From: Eutrigla gurnardus
Taxonomy: Eukaryota > Chordata > Actinopteri > Perciformes > Triglidae
Length of the DNA stretch: 64,000 nt
Assembly: GCA_963514095.1 (NCBI GenBank)
Contig: CAUPSS010000178.1
Span: forward strand, 1-64,000
Direction of reading: 5' to 3'
Part shown: in pieces, positions 11,245 through 23,251 of the stretch
Layout of the letters: every line of letters starts with the position of its first letter
Numbering within the stretch: position 1 is the stretch's first letter
The notes under the pieces: generated by a model
The model's input: only the letters and a program-made list of their open reading frames with translations
Told to the model about the DNA's origin: nothing
The model's database searches: none
Position numbers and translations under genes: made by a program

Positions 11245-12500
11245 CTGACATGTAGAGACAGACAGGTAACCAGTCTATCACAGGGAGACATGTAGAGACA
11301 GACAGGTAACCAGTCTATCACAGGGAGACATGTACAGACAGACAGGTAACCAGTCTATCACAGGGCTGACATGTAGAGACAGACAGGTAACCAGTCTATC
11401 ACAGGGCTGACATGTAGAGACAGACAGGTAACCAGTCTATCATAGGGCTGACATGTAGAGACAGACAGGTAACCAGTCTATCACATGGAGACATCTGGAG
11501 ACAGACAGGTAACCAGTCTATCACAGGGAGACATGTAGAGACAGACAGGTAACCAGTCTATCACAGGGAGACATGTAGAGACCGACAGGTAACCAGTCTA
11601 TCACAGGGGGACATGTAGAGACAGACAGGTAACCAGTCTATCACAGGGAGACATGTAGAGACAGACAGGTAACCAGTCTATCACAGGGAGACATGTAGAG
11701 ACAGACAGGTAACCAGTCTATCACGGGGCCGACATGTAGAGACAGACAGGTAACCAGTCTATCACAGGGAGACATGTAGAGACAGACAGGCAACCAATCT
11801 ATCACAGGGCTGACATGTAGAGACAGACAGGTAACCAGTCTATCACAGGGCCGACATGTAGAGACAGACAGGTAACCAGTCTATCACAGGGAGACATGTA
11901 GAGACAGACAGGTAACCAGTCTATCACAGGGAGACATGTAGAGACAGACAGGTAACCAGTCTATCATGGGGCCGACATGTAGAGACAGACAGGTAACCAG
12001 TCTATCACAGGGAGACATGTAGAGACAGACAGGTAACCAGTCTATCACAGGGGGACATGTAGAGACAGACAGGTAACCAGTCTATCACATGGAGACATGT
12101 GGAGACAGACAGGTAACCAGTCTATCACAGGGCTGACATGTAGAGACAGACAGGCAACCAGTCTATCACAGGGCTGACATGTAGAGACAGACAGGTAACC
12201 AGTCTATCACAGGGCCGACATGTAGAGACAGACAGGTAACCAGTCTATCACAGGGAGACATGTAGAGACAGACAGGTAACCAGTCTATCACAGGGAGACA
12301 TGTAGAGACAGACAGGTAACCAGTCTATCATGGGGCCGACATGTAGAGACAGACAGGTAACCAGTCTATCACAGGGAGACATGTAGAGACAGACAGGTAA
12401 CCAGTCTATCACAGGGGGACATGTAGAGACAGACAGGTAACCAGTCTATCACAGTAAGACATGTAGAGACAGACAGGTAACCAGTCTATCACAGGGAGAC
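11100..12500. repeat. Long-range duplicate of about 15295-16695, offset 4195 bp
   Basis: The rare CACAGTAAG linker at 12450 recurs at 16645, and W, g, P and H monomers line up at the same 4195-bp offset. Differences seen: ACATCTGG at 11491 against ACATGTGG, CAACCAATC near 11790 against CAACCAGTC, and CATGGGGCCG near 11967 against CATGGGGCTG near 16161 (a CpG to TpG change). The 5' edge also lacks the CATTC change in the second copy. Ends are approximate. Confidence 0.8.
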
Positions 12501-15295
12501 ATGTAGAGACAGACAGGTAACCAGTCTATCATGGGGCCGACATGTAGAGACAGACAGGTAACCAGTCTATCACAGGGAGACATGTAGAGACAGACAGGTA
12601 ACCAGTCTATCACAGGGGGACATGTAGAGACAGACAGGTAACCAGTCTATCACAGGGAGACATGTAGAGACAGACAGGTAACCAGTCTATCACAGGGAGA
12701 CATGTAGAGACAGACAGGTAACCAGTCTATCACAGGGGGACATGTAGAGACAGACAGGTAACCAGTCTATCACAGGGAGACATGTAGAGACAGACAGGTA
12801 ACCAGTCTATCACAGGGAGACATGTAGAGACAGACAGGTAACCAGTCTATCACAGGGAGACATGTAAAGACAGACAGGTAACCAGTCTATCACAGGGAGA
12901 CATGTAGAGACAGACAGGTGACCAGTCTATCACAGGGAGACATGTAGAGACAGACAGGTAACCAGTCTATCACAGGGAGACATGTAGAGACAGACAGGTA
13001 ACCAGTCTATCACAGGGCTGACATGTAGAGACAGACAGGTAACCAGTCTATCACAGGGAGACATGTAGAGACAGACAGGTAACCAGTCTATCACAGGGAG
13101 ACATGTACAGACAGACAGGTAACCAGTCTATCACAGGGCTGACATGTAGAGACAGACAGGTAACCAGTCTATCACAGGGGGACATGTAGAGACAGACAGG
13201 TAACCAGTCTATCACAGGGAGACATGTAGAGACAGACAGGTAACCAGTCTATCACAGGGAGACATGTAAAGACAGACAGGTAACCAGTCTATCACAGGGA
13301 GACATGTAGAGACAGACAGGTGACCAGTCTATCACAGGGAGACATGTAGAGACAGACAGGTAACCAGTCTATCACAGGGAGACATGTAGAGACAGACAGG
13401 TAACCAGTCTATCACAGGGAGACATGTACAGACAGACAGGTAACCAGTCTATCACAGGGCTGACATGTAGAGACAGACAGGTAACCAGTCTATCACAGGG
13501 CTGACATGTAGAGACAGACAGGTAACCAGTCTATCATAGGGCTGACATGTAGAGACAGACAGGTAACCAGTCTATCACATGGAGACATGTGGAGACAGAC
13601 AGGTAACCAGTCTATCACAGGGAGACATGTAGAGACAGACAGGTAACCAGTCTATCACAGGGAGACATGTAGAGACCGACAGGTAACCAGTCTATCACAG
13701 GGGGACATGTAGAGACAGACAGGTAACCAGTCTATCACAGGGCTGACATGTAGAGACAGACAGGTAACCAGTCTATCATAGGGCTGACATGTAGAGACAG
13801 ACAGGTGACCAGTCTATCACAGGGCTGACATGTAGAGACAGACAGGTAACCAGTCTATCACAGGGAGACATGTAGAGACAGACAGGTAACCAGTCTATCA
13901 CAGGGAGACATGTAGAGACAGACAGGTAACCAGTCTATCACAGGGCTGACATGTAGAGACAGACAGGCAACCAGTCTATCACAGGGCTGACATGTAGAGA
14001 CAGACAGGTAACCAGTCTATCACAGGGCCGACATGTAGAGACAGACAGGTAACCAGTCTATCACAGGGAGACATGTAGAGACAGACAGGTAACCAGTCTA
14101 TCACAGGGAGACATGTACAGACAGACAGGTAACCAGTCTATCACAGGGCTGACATGTAGAGACAGACAGGTAACCAGTCTATCACAGGGCTGACATGTAG
14201 AGACAGACAGGTAACCAGTCTATCACAGGGAGACATGTAGAGACAGACAGGTAACCAGTCTATCACAGGGAGACATGTACAGACAGACAGGTAACCAGTC
14301 TATCACAGGGCTGACATGTAGAGACAGACAGGTAACCAGTCTATCACAGGGGGACATGTAGAGACAGACAGGTAACCAGTCTATCACAGGGAGACATGTA
14401 GAGACAGACAGGTAACCAGTCTATCACAGGGAGACATGTAGAGACAGACAGGTAACCAGTCTATCACAGGGAGACATGTAAAGACAGACAGGTAACCAGT
14501 CTATCACAGGGAGACATGTAGAGACAGACAGGTGACCAGTCTATCACAGGGAGACATGTAGAGACAGACAGGTAACCAGTCTATCACAGGGAGACATGTA
14601 GAGACAGACAGGTAACCAGTCTATCACAGGGAGACATGTACAGACAGACAGGTAACCAGTCTATCACAGGGCTGACATGTAGAGACAGACAGGTAACCAG
14701 TCTATCACAGGGCTGACATGTAGAGACAGACAGGTAACCAGTCTATCACATGGAGACATGTGGAGACAGACAGGTAACCAGTCTATCACAGGGAGACATG
14801 TAGAGACAGACAGGTAACCAGTCTATCACAGGGAGACATGTAGAGACCGACAGGTAACCAGTCTATCACAGGGGGACATGTAGAGACAGACAGGTAACCA
14901 GTCTATCACAGGGCTGACATGTAGAGACAGACAGGTAACCAGTCTATCATAGGGCTGACATGTAGAGACAGACAGGTGACCAGTCTATCACAGGGCTGAC
15001 ATGTAGAGACAGACAGGTAACCAGTCTATCACAGGGAGACATGTAGAGACAGACAGGTAACCAGTCTATCACAGGGAGACATGTAGAGACAGACAGGTAA
15101 CCAGTCTATCACAGGGCTGACATGTAGAGACAGACAGGCAACCAGTCTATCACAGGGCTGACATGTAGAGACAGACAGGTAACCAGTCTATCATGGGGCC
15201 GACATGTAGAGACAGACAGGTAACCAGTCTATCACAGGGAGACATGTAGAGACAGACAGGTAACCAGTCTATCACAGGGAGACATGTAGAGACAG
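12500..15295. repeat. Satellite stretch with short higher-order units
   Basis: Repeated runs of the type kA GA .A .A cT .T .t .W gA .A PR .T .t GT .A .A .T YT occur here, with kA monomers near 12861, 13261 and 14471. The stretch holds only 40- and 41-bp monomers. I see no unique sequence and no feature other than this ordering. Confidence 0.8.
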
Positions 15296-16695
15296 ACAGG
15301 TAACCAGTCTATCACAGGGAGACATGTAGAGACAGACAGGTGACCAGTCTATCACAGGGAGACATGTAGAGACAGACAGGTAACCAGTCTATCACAGGGA
15401 GACATGTAGAGACAGACAGGTAACCAGTCTATCACAGGGCTGACATGTAGAGACAGACAGGTAACCAGTCTATCACAGGGAGACATGTAGAGACAGACAG
15501 GTAACCAGTCTATCACAGGGAGACATGTACAGACAGACAGGTAACCAGTCTATCACAGGGCTGACATGTAGAGACAGACAGGTAACCAGTCTATCACAGG
15601 GCTGACATGTAGAGACAGACAGGTAACCAGTCTATCATAGGGCTGACATGTAGAGACAGACAGGTAACCAGTCTATCACATGGAGACATGTGGAGACAGA
15701 CAGGTAACCAGTCTATCACAGGGAGACATGTAGAGACAGACAGGTAACCAGTCTATCACAGGGAGACATGTAGAGACCGACAGGTAACCAGTCTATCACA
15801 GGGGGACATGTAGAGACAGACAGGTAACCAGTCTATCACAGGGAGACATGTAGAGACAGACAGGTAACCAGTCTATCACAGGGAGACATGTAGAGACAGA
15901 CAGGTAACCAGTCTATCACGGGGCCGACATGTAGAGACAGACAGGTAACCAGTCTATCACAGGGAGACATGTAGAGACAGACAGGCAACCAGTCTATCAC
16001 AGGGCTGACATGTAGAGACAGACAGGTAACCAGTCTATCACAGGGCCGACATGTAGAGACAGACAGGTAACCAGTCTATCACAGGGAGACATGTAGAGAC
16101 AGACAGGTAACCAGTCTATCACAGGGAGACATGTAGAGACAGACAGGTAACCAGTCTATCATGGGGCTGACATGTAGAGACAGACAGGTAACCAGTCTAT
16201 CACAGGGAGACATGTAGAGACAGACAGGTAACCAGTCTATCACAGGGGGACATGTAGAGACAGACAGGTAACCAGTCTATCACATGGAGACATGTGGAGA
16301 CAGACAGGTAACCAGTCTATCACAGGGCTGACATGTAGAGACAGACAGGCAACCAGTCTATCACAGGGCTGACATGTAGAGACAGACAGGTAACCAGTCT
16401 ATCACAGGGCCGACATGTAGAGACAGACAGGTAACCAGTCTATCACAGGGAGACATGTAGAGACAGACAGGTAACCAGTCTATCACAGGGAGACATGTAG
16501 AGACAGACAGGTAACCAGTCTATCATGGGGCCGACATGTAGAGACAGACAGGTAACCAGTCTATCACAGGGAGACATGTAGAGACAGACAGGTAACCAGT
16601 CTATCACAGGGGGACATGTAGAGACAGACAGGTAACCAGTCTATCACAGTAAGACATGTAGAGACAGACAGGTAACCAGTCTATCACAGGGAGAC
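15295..16695. repeat. Long-range duplicate of about 11100-12500
   Basis: Second member of the 4195-bp pair. After the CACAGTAAG linker this copy passes to an A and then an R monomer. The first copy has an A, then M, A and R monomers, so the two diverge about 85 bp beyond that marker. Confidence 0.8.
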
Positions 16696-17340
16696 ATGTA
16701 GAGACAGACAGGTAACCAGTCTATCACAGGGGGACATGTAGAGACAGACAGGTAACCAGTCTATCACAGGGAGACATGTAGAGACAGACAGGTAACCAGT
16801 CTATCACAGGGAGACATGTAGAGACAGACAGGTAACCAGTCTATCACAGGGAGACATGTAAAGACAGACAGGTAACCAGTCTATCACAGGGAGACATGTA
16901 GAGACAGACAGGTGACCAGTCTATCACAGGGAGACATGTAGAGACAGACAGGTAACCAGTCTATCACAGGAAGACATGTAGAGACAGACAGGTAACCAGT
17001 CTATCACAGGGCTGACATGTAGAGACAGACAGGTAACCAGTCTATCACAGGGAGACATGTAGAGACAGACAGGTAACCAGTCTATCACAGGGAGACATGT
17101 ACAGACAGACAGGTAACCAGTCTATCACAGGGCTGACATGTAGAGACAGACAGGTAACCAGTCTATCACAGGGCTGACATGTAGAGACAGACAGGTAACC
17201 AGTCTATCATAGGGCTGACATGTAGAGACAGACAGGTAACCAGTCTATCACATGGAGACATGTGGAGACAGACAGGTAACCAGTCTATCACAGGGAGACA
17301 TGTAGAGACAGACAGGTAACCAGTCTATCACAGGGAGACA
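16696..17340. repeat. Satellite stretch between duplicated blocks
   Basis: Ordinary order (.R .A .A kA GA .A .A .T .A cT .T .t .W gA .A), with a private CACAGGAAG linker near 16966. Nothing else is seen. Confidence 0.75.
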
Positions 17341-19400
17341 TGTAGAGAACGACAGGTAACCAGTCTATCACAGGTGGACATGTAGAGACAGACAGGTAAC
17401 CAGTCTATCACAGGGAGACATGTAGAGACAGACAGGTAACCAGTCTATCACAGGGAGACATGTAGAGACAGACAGGTAACCAGTCTATCACGGGGCCGAC
17501 ATGTAGAGACAGACAGGTAACCAGTCTATCACAGGGAGACATGTAGAGACAGACAGGTAACCAGTCTATCACAGGGGGACATGTAGAGACAGACAGTTAA
17601 CCAGTCTATCACAGGGAGACATGTAGAGACAGACAGGTAACCAGTCTATCACATGGAGACATGTAGAGACAGACAGGTAACCAGTCTATCACAGGGGGAC
17701 ATGTAGAGACAGACAGGTAACCAGTCTATCACAGGGAGACATGTAGAGACAGACAGGTAACCAGTCTATCACAGGGGGACATGTAGAGACAGACAGGTAA
17801 CCAGTCTATCACAGGGAGACATGTAGAGACAGACAGGTAACCAGTCTATCACAGGGAGACATGTAGAGACCGACAGGTAACCAGTCTTTCACAGGGGGAC
17901 ATGTAGAGACAGACAGGTAACCAGTCTATCACAGGGAGACATGTAGAGACAGACAGGTAACCAGTCTATCACAGGGGGACATGTAGAGACAGACAGTTAA
18001 CCAGTCTATCACAGGGAGACATGTAGAGACAGACAGGTAACCAGTCTATCACATGGAGACATGTAGAGACAGACAGGTAACCAGTCTATCACAGGGGGAC
18101 ATGTAGAGACAGACAGGTAACCAGTCTATCACAGGGAGACATGTAGAGACAGACAGGTAACCAGTCTATCACAGGGAGACATGGAGAGACAGACAGGTAA
18201 CCAGTCTATCACAGGGAGACATGTAAAGACAGACAGGTAACCAGTCTATCACAGGGAGACATGTAGAGACAGACAGGTGACCAGTCTATCACAGGGAGAC
18301 ATGTAGAGACAGACAGGTAACCAGTCTATCACAGGGGGACATGTAGAGACAGACAGGTAACCAGTCTATCACAGGGAGACATGTAGAGACAGACAGGTAA
18401 CCAGTCTATCACAGGGAGACATGTAGAGACCGACAGGTAACCAGTCTTTCACAGGGGGACATGTAGAGACAGACAGGTAACCAGTCTATCACAGGAGACA
18501 TGTAGAGACAGACAGGTAACCAGTCTATCACACGGAGACATGTAGAGACAGACAGGTAACCAGTCTATCACGGGGCCGACATTTAGAGACAGACAGGTAA
18601 CCAGTCTATCACAGGGAGACATGTAGAGACAGACAGGTAACCAGTCTATCACAGGGAGACATGTAGAGACAGACAGGTAACCAGTCTATCACAGGGCCGA
18701 CATGTAGAGACAGACAGGTAACCAGTCTATCACAGGGAGACATGTAGAGACAGACAGGTAACCAGTCTATCACAGGGAGACATGTAGAGACAGACAGGTA
18801 ACCAGTCTATCACAGGGAGACATGTAGAGACAGACAGGTGACCAGTCTATCACAGGGAGACATGTAGAGACAGACAGGTAACCAGTCTATCACAGGGGGA
18901 CATGTAGAGACAGACAGGTAACCAGTCTATCACAGGGAGACATGTAGAGACAGACAGGTAACCAGTCTATCACAGGGAGACATGTAGAGACCGACAGGTA
19001 ACCAGTCTTTCACAGGGGGACATGTAGAGACAGACAGGTAACCAGTCTATCACAGGAGACATGTAGAGACAGACAGGTAACCAGTCTATCACAGGGAGAC
19101 ATGTAGAGACAGACAGGTAACCAGTCTATCACGGGGCCGACATTTAGAGACAGACAGGTAACCAGTCTATCACAGGGAGACATGTAGAGACAGACAGGTA
19201 ACCAGTCTATCACAGGGAGACATGTAGAGACAGACAGGTAACCAGTCTATCACAGGGCCGACATGTAGAGACAGACAGGTAACCAGTCTATCACAGGGAG
19301 ACATGTAGAGACAGACAGGTAACCAGTCTATCACAGGGAGACATGTAGAGACAGACAGGTAACCAGTCTATCATGGGGCCGACATGTAGAGACAGACAGG
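17341..19400. repeat. Local amplification zone, steps of about 400 and 560 bp
   Basis: GACCGAC followed by CTTTCACAGGGGG occurs near 17869, 18429 and 18989, so the block repeats at about 560-561 bp. The AGTTAACC body repeats 400 bp apart near 17595 and 17995. ATGGAGAGAC at 18181 is a one-step intermediate between the standard ATGTAGAGAC and the ATGGAGGGAC variant found from 24139 onward. Unusual linkers here are CACAGGTGG near 17370 and CACACGGAG near 18530. The first two 204-bp marker segments (18449 and 19010) lie here. Confidence 0.8.
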
Positions 19401-22400
19401 TAACCAGTCTATCACAGGGAGACATGTAGAGACAGACAGGTAACCAGTCTATCACAGGGCTGACATGTAGAGACAGACAGGCAACCAGTCTATCACAGGG
19501 CTGACATGTAGAGACAGACAGGTAACCAGTCTATCACAGGGCCGACATGTAGAGACAGACAGGTAACCAGTCTATCACAGGGAGACATGTAGAGACAGAC
19601 AGGTAACCAGTCTATCACAGGGAGACATGTAGAGACAGACAGGTAACCAGTCTATCACAGGGAGACATGTAGAGACAGACAGGTAACCAGTCTATCACAG
19701 GGAGACATGTAAAGACAGACAGGTAACCAGTCTATCACAGGGAGACATGTAGAGACAGACAGGTGACCAGTCTATCACAGGGAGACATGTAGAGACAGAC
19801 AGGTAACCAGTCTATCACAGGGAGACATGTAGAGACAGACAGGTAACCAGTCTATCACAGGGAGACATGTACAGACAGACAGGTAACCAGTCTATCACAG
19901 GGCTGACATGTAGAGACAGACAGGTAACCAGTCTATCACAGGGCTGACATGTAGAGACAGACAGGTAACCAGTCTATCAAAGGGCTGACATGTAGAGACA
20001 GACAGGTAACCAGTCTATCACATGGAGACATGTGGAGACAGACAGGTAACCAGTCTATCACAGGGAGACATGTAGAGACAGACAGGTAACCAGTCTATCA
20101 CAGGGAGACATGTAGAGACCGACAGGTAACCAGTCTATCACAGGGGGACATGTAGAGACAGACAGGTAACCAGTCTATCACAGGGCTGACATGTAGAGAC
20201 AGACAGGTAACCAGTCTATCATAGGGCTGACATGTAGAGACAGACAGGTGACCAGTCTATCACAGGGCTGACATGTAGAGACAGACAGGTAACCAGTCTA
20301 TCACAGGGAGACATGTAGAGACAGACAGGTAACCAGTCTATCACAGGGAGACATGTAGAGACAGACAGGTAACCAGTCTATCACAGGGCTGACATGTAGA
20401 GACAGACAGGCAACCAGTCTATCACAGGGCTGACATGTAGAGACAGACAGGTAACCAGTCTATCACAGGGCCGACATGTAGAGACAGACAGGTAACCAGT
20501 CTATCACAGGGAGACATGTAGAGACAGACAGGTAACCAGTCTATCACAGGGAGACATGTAGAGACAGACAGGTAACCAGTCTATCATGGGGCCGACATGT
20601 AGAGACAGACAGGTAACCAGTCTATCACAGGGAGACATGTAGAGACAGACAGGTAACCAGTCTATCACAGGGGGACATGTAGAGACAGACAGGTAACCAG
20701 TCTATCACAGGGAGACATGTAGAGACAGACAGGTAACCAGTCTATCACAGGGAGACATGTAGAGACAGACAGGTAACCAGTCTATCACAGGGGGACATGT
20801 AGAGACAGACAGGTAACCAGTCTATCACAGGGAGACATGTAGAGACAGACAGGTAACCAGTCTATCACAGGGAGACATGTAGAGACAGACAGGTAACCAG
20901 TCTATCACAGGGAGACATGTAAAGACAGACAGGTAACCAGTCTATCACAGGGAGACATGTAGAGACAGACAGGTGACCAGTCTATCACAGGGAGACATGT
21001 AGAGACAGACAGGTAACCAGTCTATCACAGGGAGACATGTAGAGACAGACAGGTAACCAGTCTATCACAGGGCTGACATGTAGAGACAGACAGGTAACCA
21101 GTCTATCACAGGGAGACATGTAGAGACAGACAGGTAACCAGTCTATCACAGGGAGACATGTACAGACAGACAGGTAACCAGTCTATCACAGGGCTGACAT
21201 GTAGAGACAGACAGGTAACCAGTCTATCACAGGGGGACATGTAGAGACAGACAGGTAACCAGTCTATCACAGGGAGACATGTAGAGACAGACAGGTAACC
21301 AGTCTATCACAGGGAGACATGTAGAGACAGACAGGTAACCAGTCTATCACAGGGAGACATGTAAAGACAGACAGGTAACCAGTCTATCACAGGGAGACAT
21401 GTAGAGACAGACAGGTGACCAGTCTATCACAGGGAGACATGTAGAGACAGACAGGTAACCAGTCTATCACAGGGAGACATGTAGAGACAGACAGGTAACC
21501 AGTCTATCACAGGGAGACATGTACAGACAGACAGGTAACCAGTCTATCACAGGGCTGACATGTAGAGACAGACAGGTAACCAGTCTATCACAGGGCTGAC
21601 ATGTAGAGACAGACAGGTAACCAGTCTATCATAGGGCTGACATGTAGAGACAGACAGGTAACCAGTCTATCACATGGAGACATGTGGAGACAGACAGGTA
21701 ACCAGTCTATCACAGGGAGACATGTAGAGACAGACAGGTAACCAGTCTATCACAGGGAGACATGTAGAGACCGACAGGTAACCAGTCTATCACAGGGGGA
21801 CATGTAGAGACAGACAGGTAACCAGTCTATCACAGGGCTGACATGTAGAGACAGACAGGTAACCAGTCTATCATAGGGCTGACATGTAGAGACAGACAGG
21901 TGACCAGTCTATCACAGGGCTGACATGTAGAGACAGACAGGTAACCAGTCTATCACAGGGAGACATGTAGAGACAGACAGGTAACCAGTCTATCACAGGG
22001 AGACATGTAGAGACAGACAGGTAACCAGTCTATCACAGGGCTGACATGTAGAGACAGACAGGCAACCAGTCCATCACAGGGCTGACATGTAGAGACAGAC
22101 AGGTAACCAGTCTATCACAGGGCTGACATGTAGAGACAGACAGGCAACCAGTCTATCACAGGGCTGACATGTAGAGACAGACAGGTAACCAGTCTATCAC
22201 AGGGCCGACATGTAGAGACAGACAGGTAACCAGTCTATCACAGGGAGACATGTAGAGACAGACAGGTAACCAGTCTATCACAGGGAGACATGTAGAGACA
22301 GACAGGTAACCAGTCTATCACAGGGAGACATGTAGAGACAGACAGGTAACCAGTCTATCACAGGGAGACATGTAAAGACAGACAGGTAACCAGTCTATCA

Positions 22401-23251
22401 CAGGGAGACATGTAGAGACAGACAGGTGACCAGTCTATCACAGGGAGACATGTAGAGACAGACAGGTAACCAGTCTATCACAGGGAGACATGTAGAGACA
22501 GACAGGTAACCAGTCTATCACAGGGAGACATGTACAGACAGACAGGTAACCAGTCTATCACAGGGCTGACATGTAGAGACAGACAGGTAACCAGTCTATC
22601 ACAGGGCTGACATGTAGAGACAGACAGGTAACCAGTCTATCACAGGGCCGACATGTAGAGACAGACAGGTAACCAGTCTATCACAGGGAGACATGTAGAG
22701 ACAGACAGGTAACCAGTCTATCACAGGGAGACATGTAGAGACAGACAGGTAACCAGTCTATCATGGGGCCGACATGTAGAGACAGACAGGTAACCAGTCT
22801 ATCACAGGGAGACATGTAGAGACAGACAGGTAACCAGTCTATCACAGGGGGACATGTAGAGACAGACAGGTAACCAGTCTATCACAGGGAGACATGTAGA
22901 GACAGACAGGTAACCAGTCTATCACAGGGAGACATGTAGAGACAGAAAGGTAACCAGTCTATCACAGGGGGACATGTAGAGACAGACAGGTAACCAGTCT
23001 ATCACAGGGAGACATGTAGAGACAGACAGGTAACCAGTCTATCACAGGGAGACATGTAGAGACAGACAGGTAACCAGTCTATCACAGGGAGACATGTAAA
23101 GACAGACAGGTAACCAGTCTATCACAGGGAGACATGTAGAGACAGACAGGTGACCAGTCTATCACAGGGAGACATGTAGAGACAGACAGGTAACCAGTCT
23201 ATCACAGGGAGACATGTAGAGACAGACAGGTAACCAGTCTATCACAGGGCT
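19401..23251. repeat. Satellite block with distant paralogues at 29.1-33 kb
   Basis: About 19.7-21.63 kb matches 30.82-32.75 kb at an offset of 11118 bp (CAAAGGG at 19978 and 31096; CATGGGG at 20585 and 31703). About 20.6-22.19 kb matches 29.1-30.69 kb at 8496 bp, tied by a rare AGTCCATCAC at 22071 and 30567. After that point the second copy lacks one 41-bp C monomer and the offset becomes 8455 bp. The stretch holds only satellite monomers. Confidence 0.8.
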
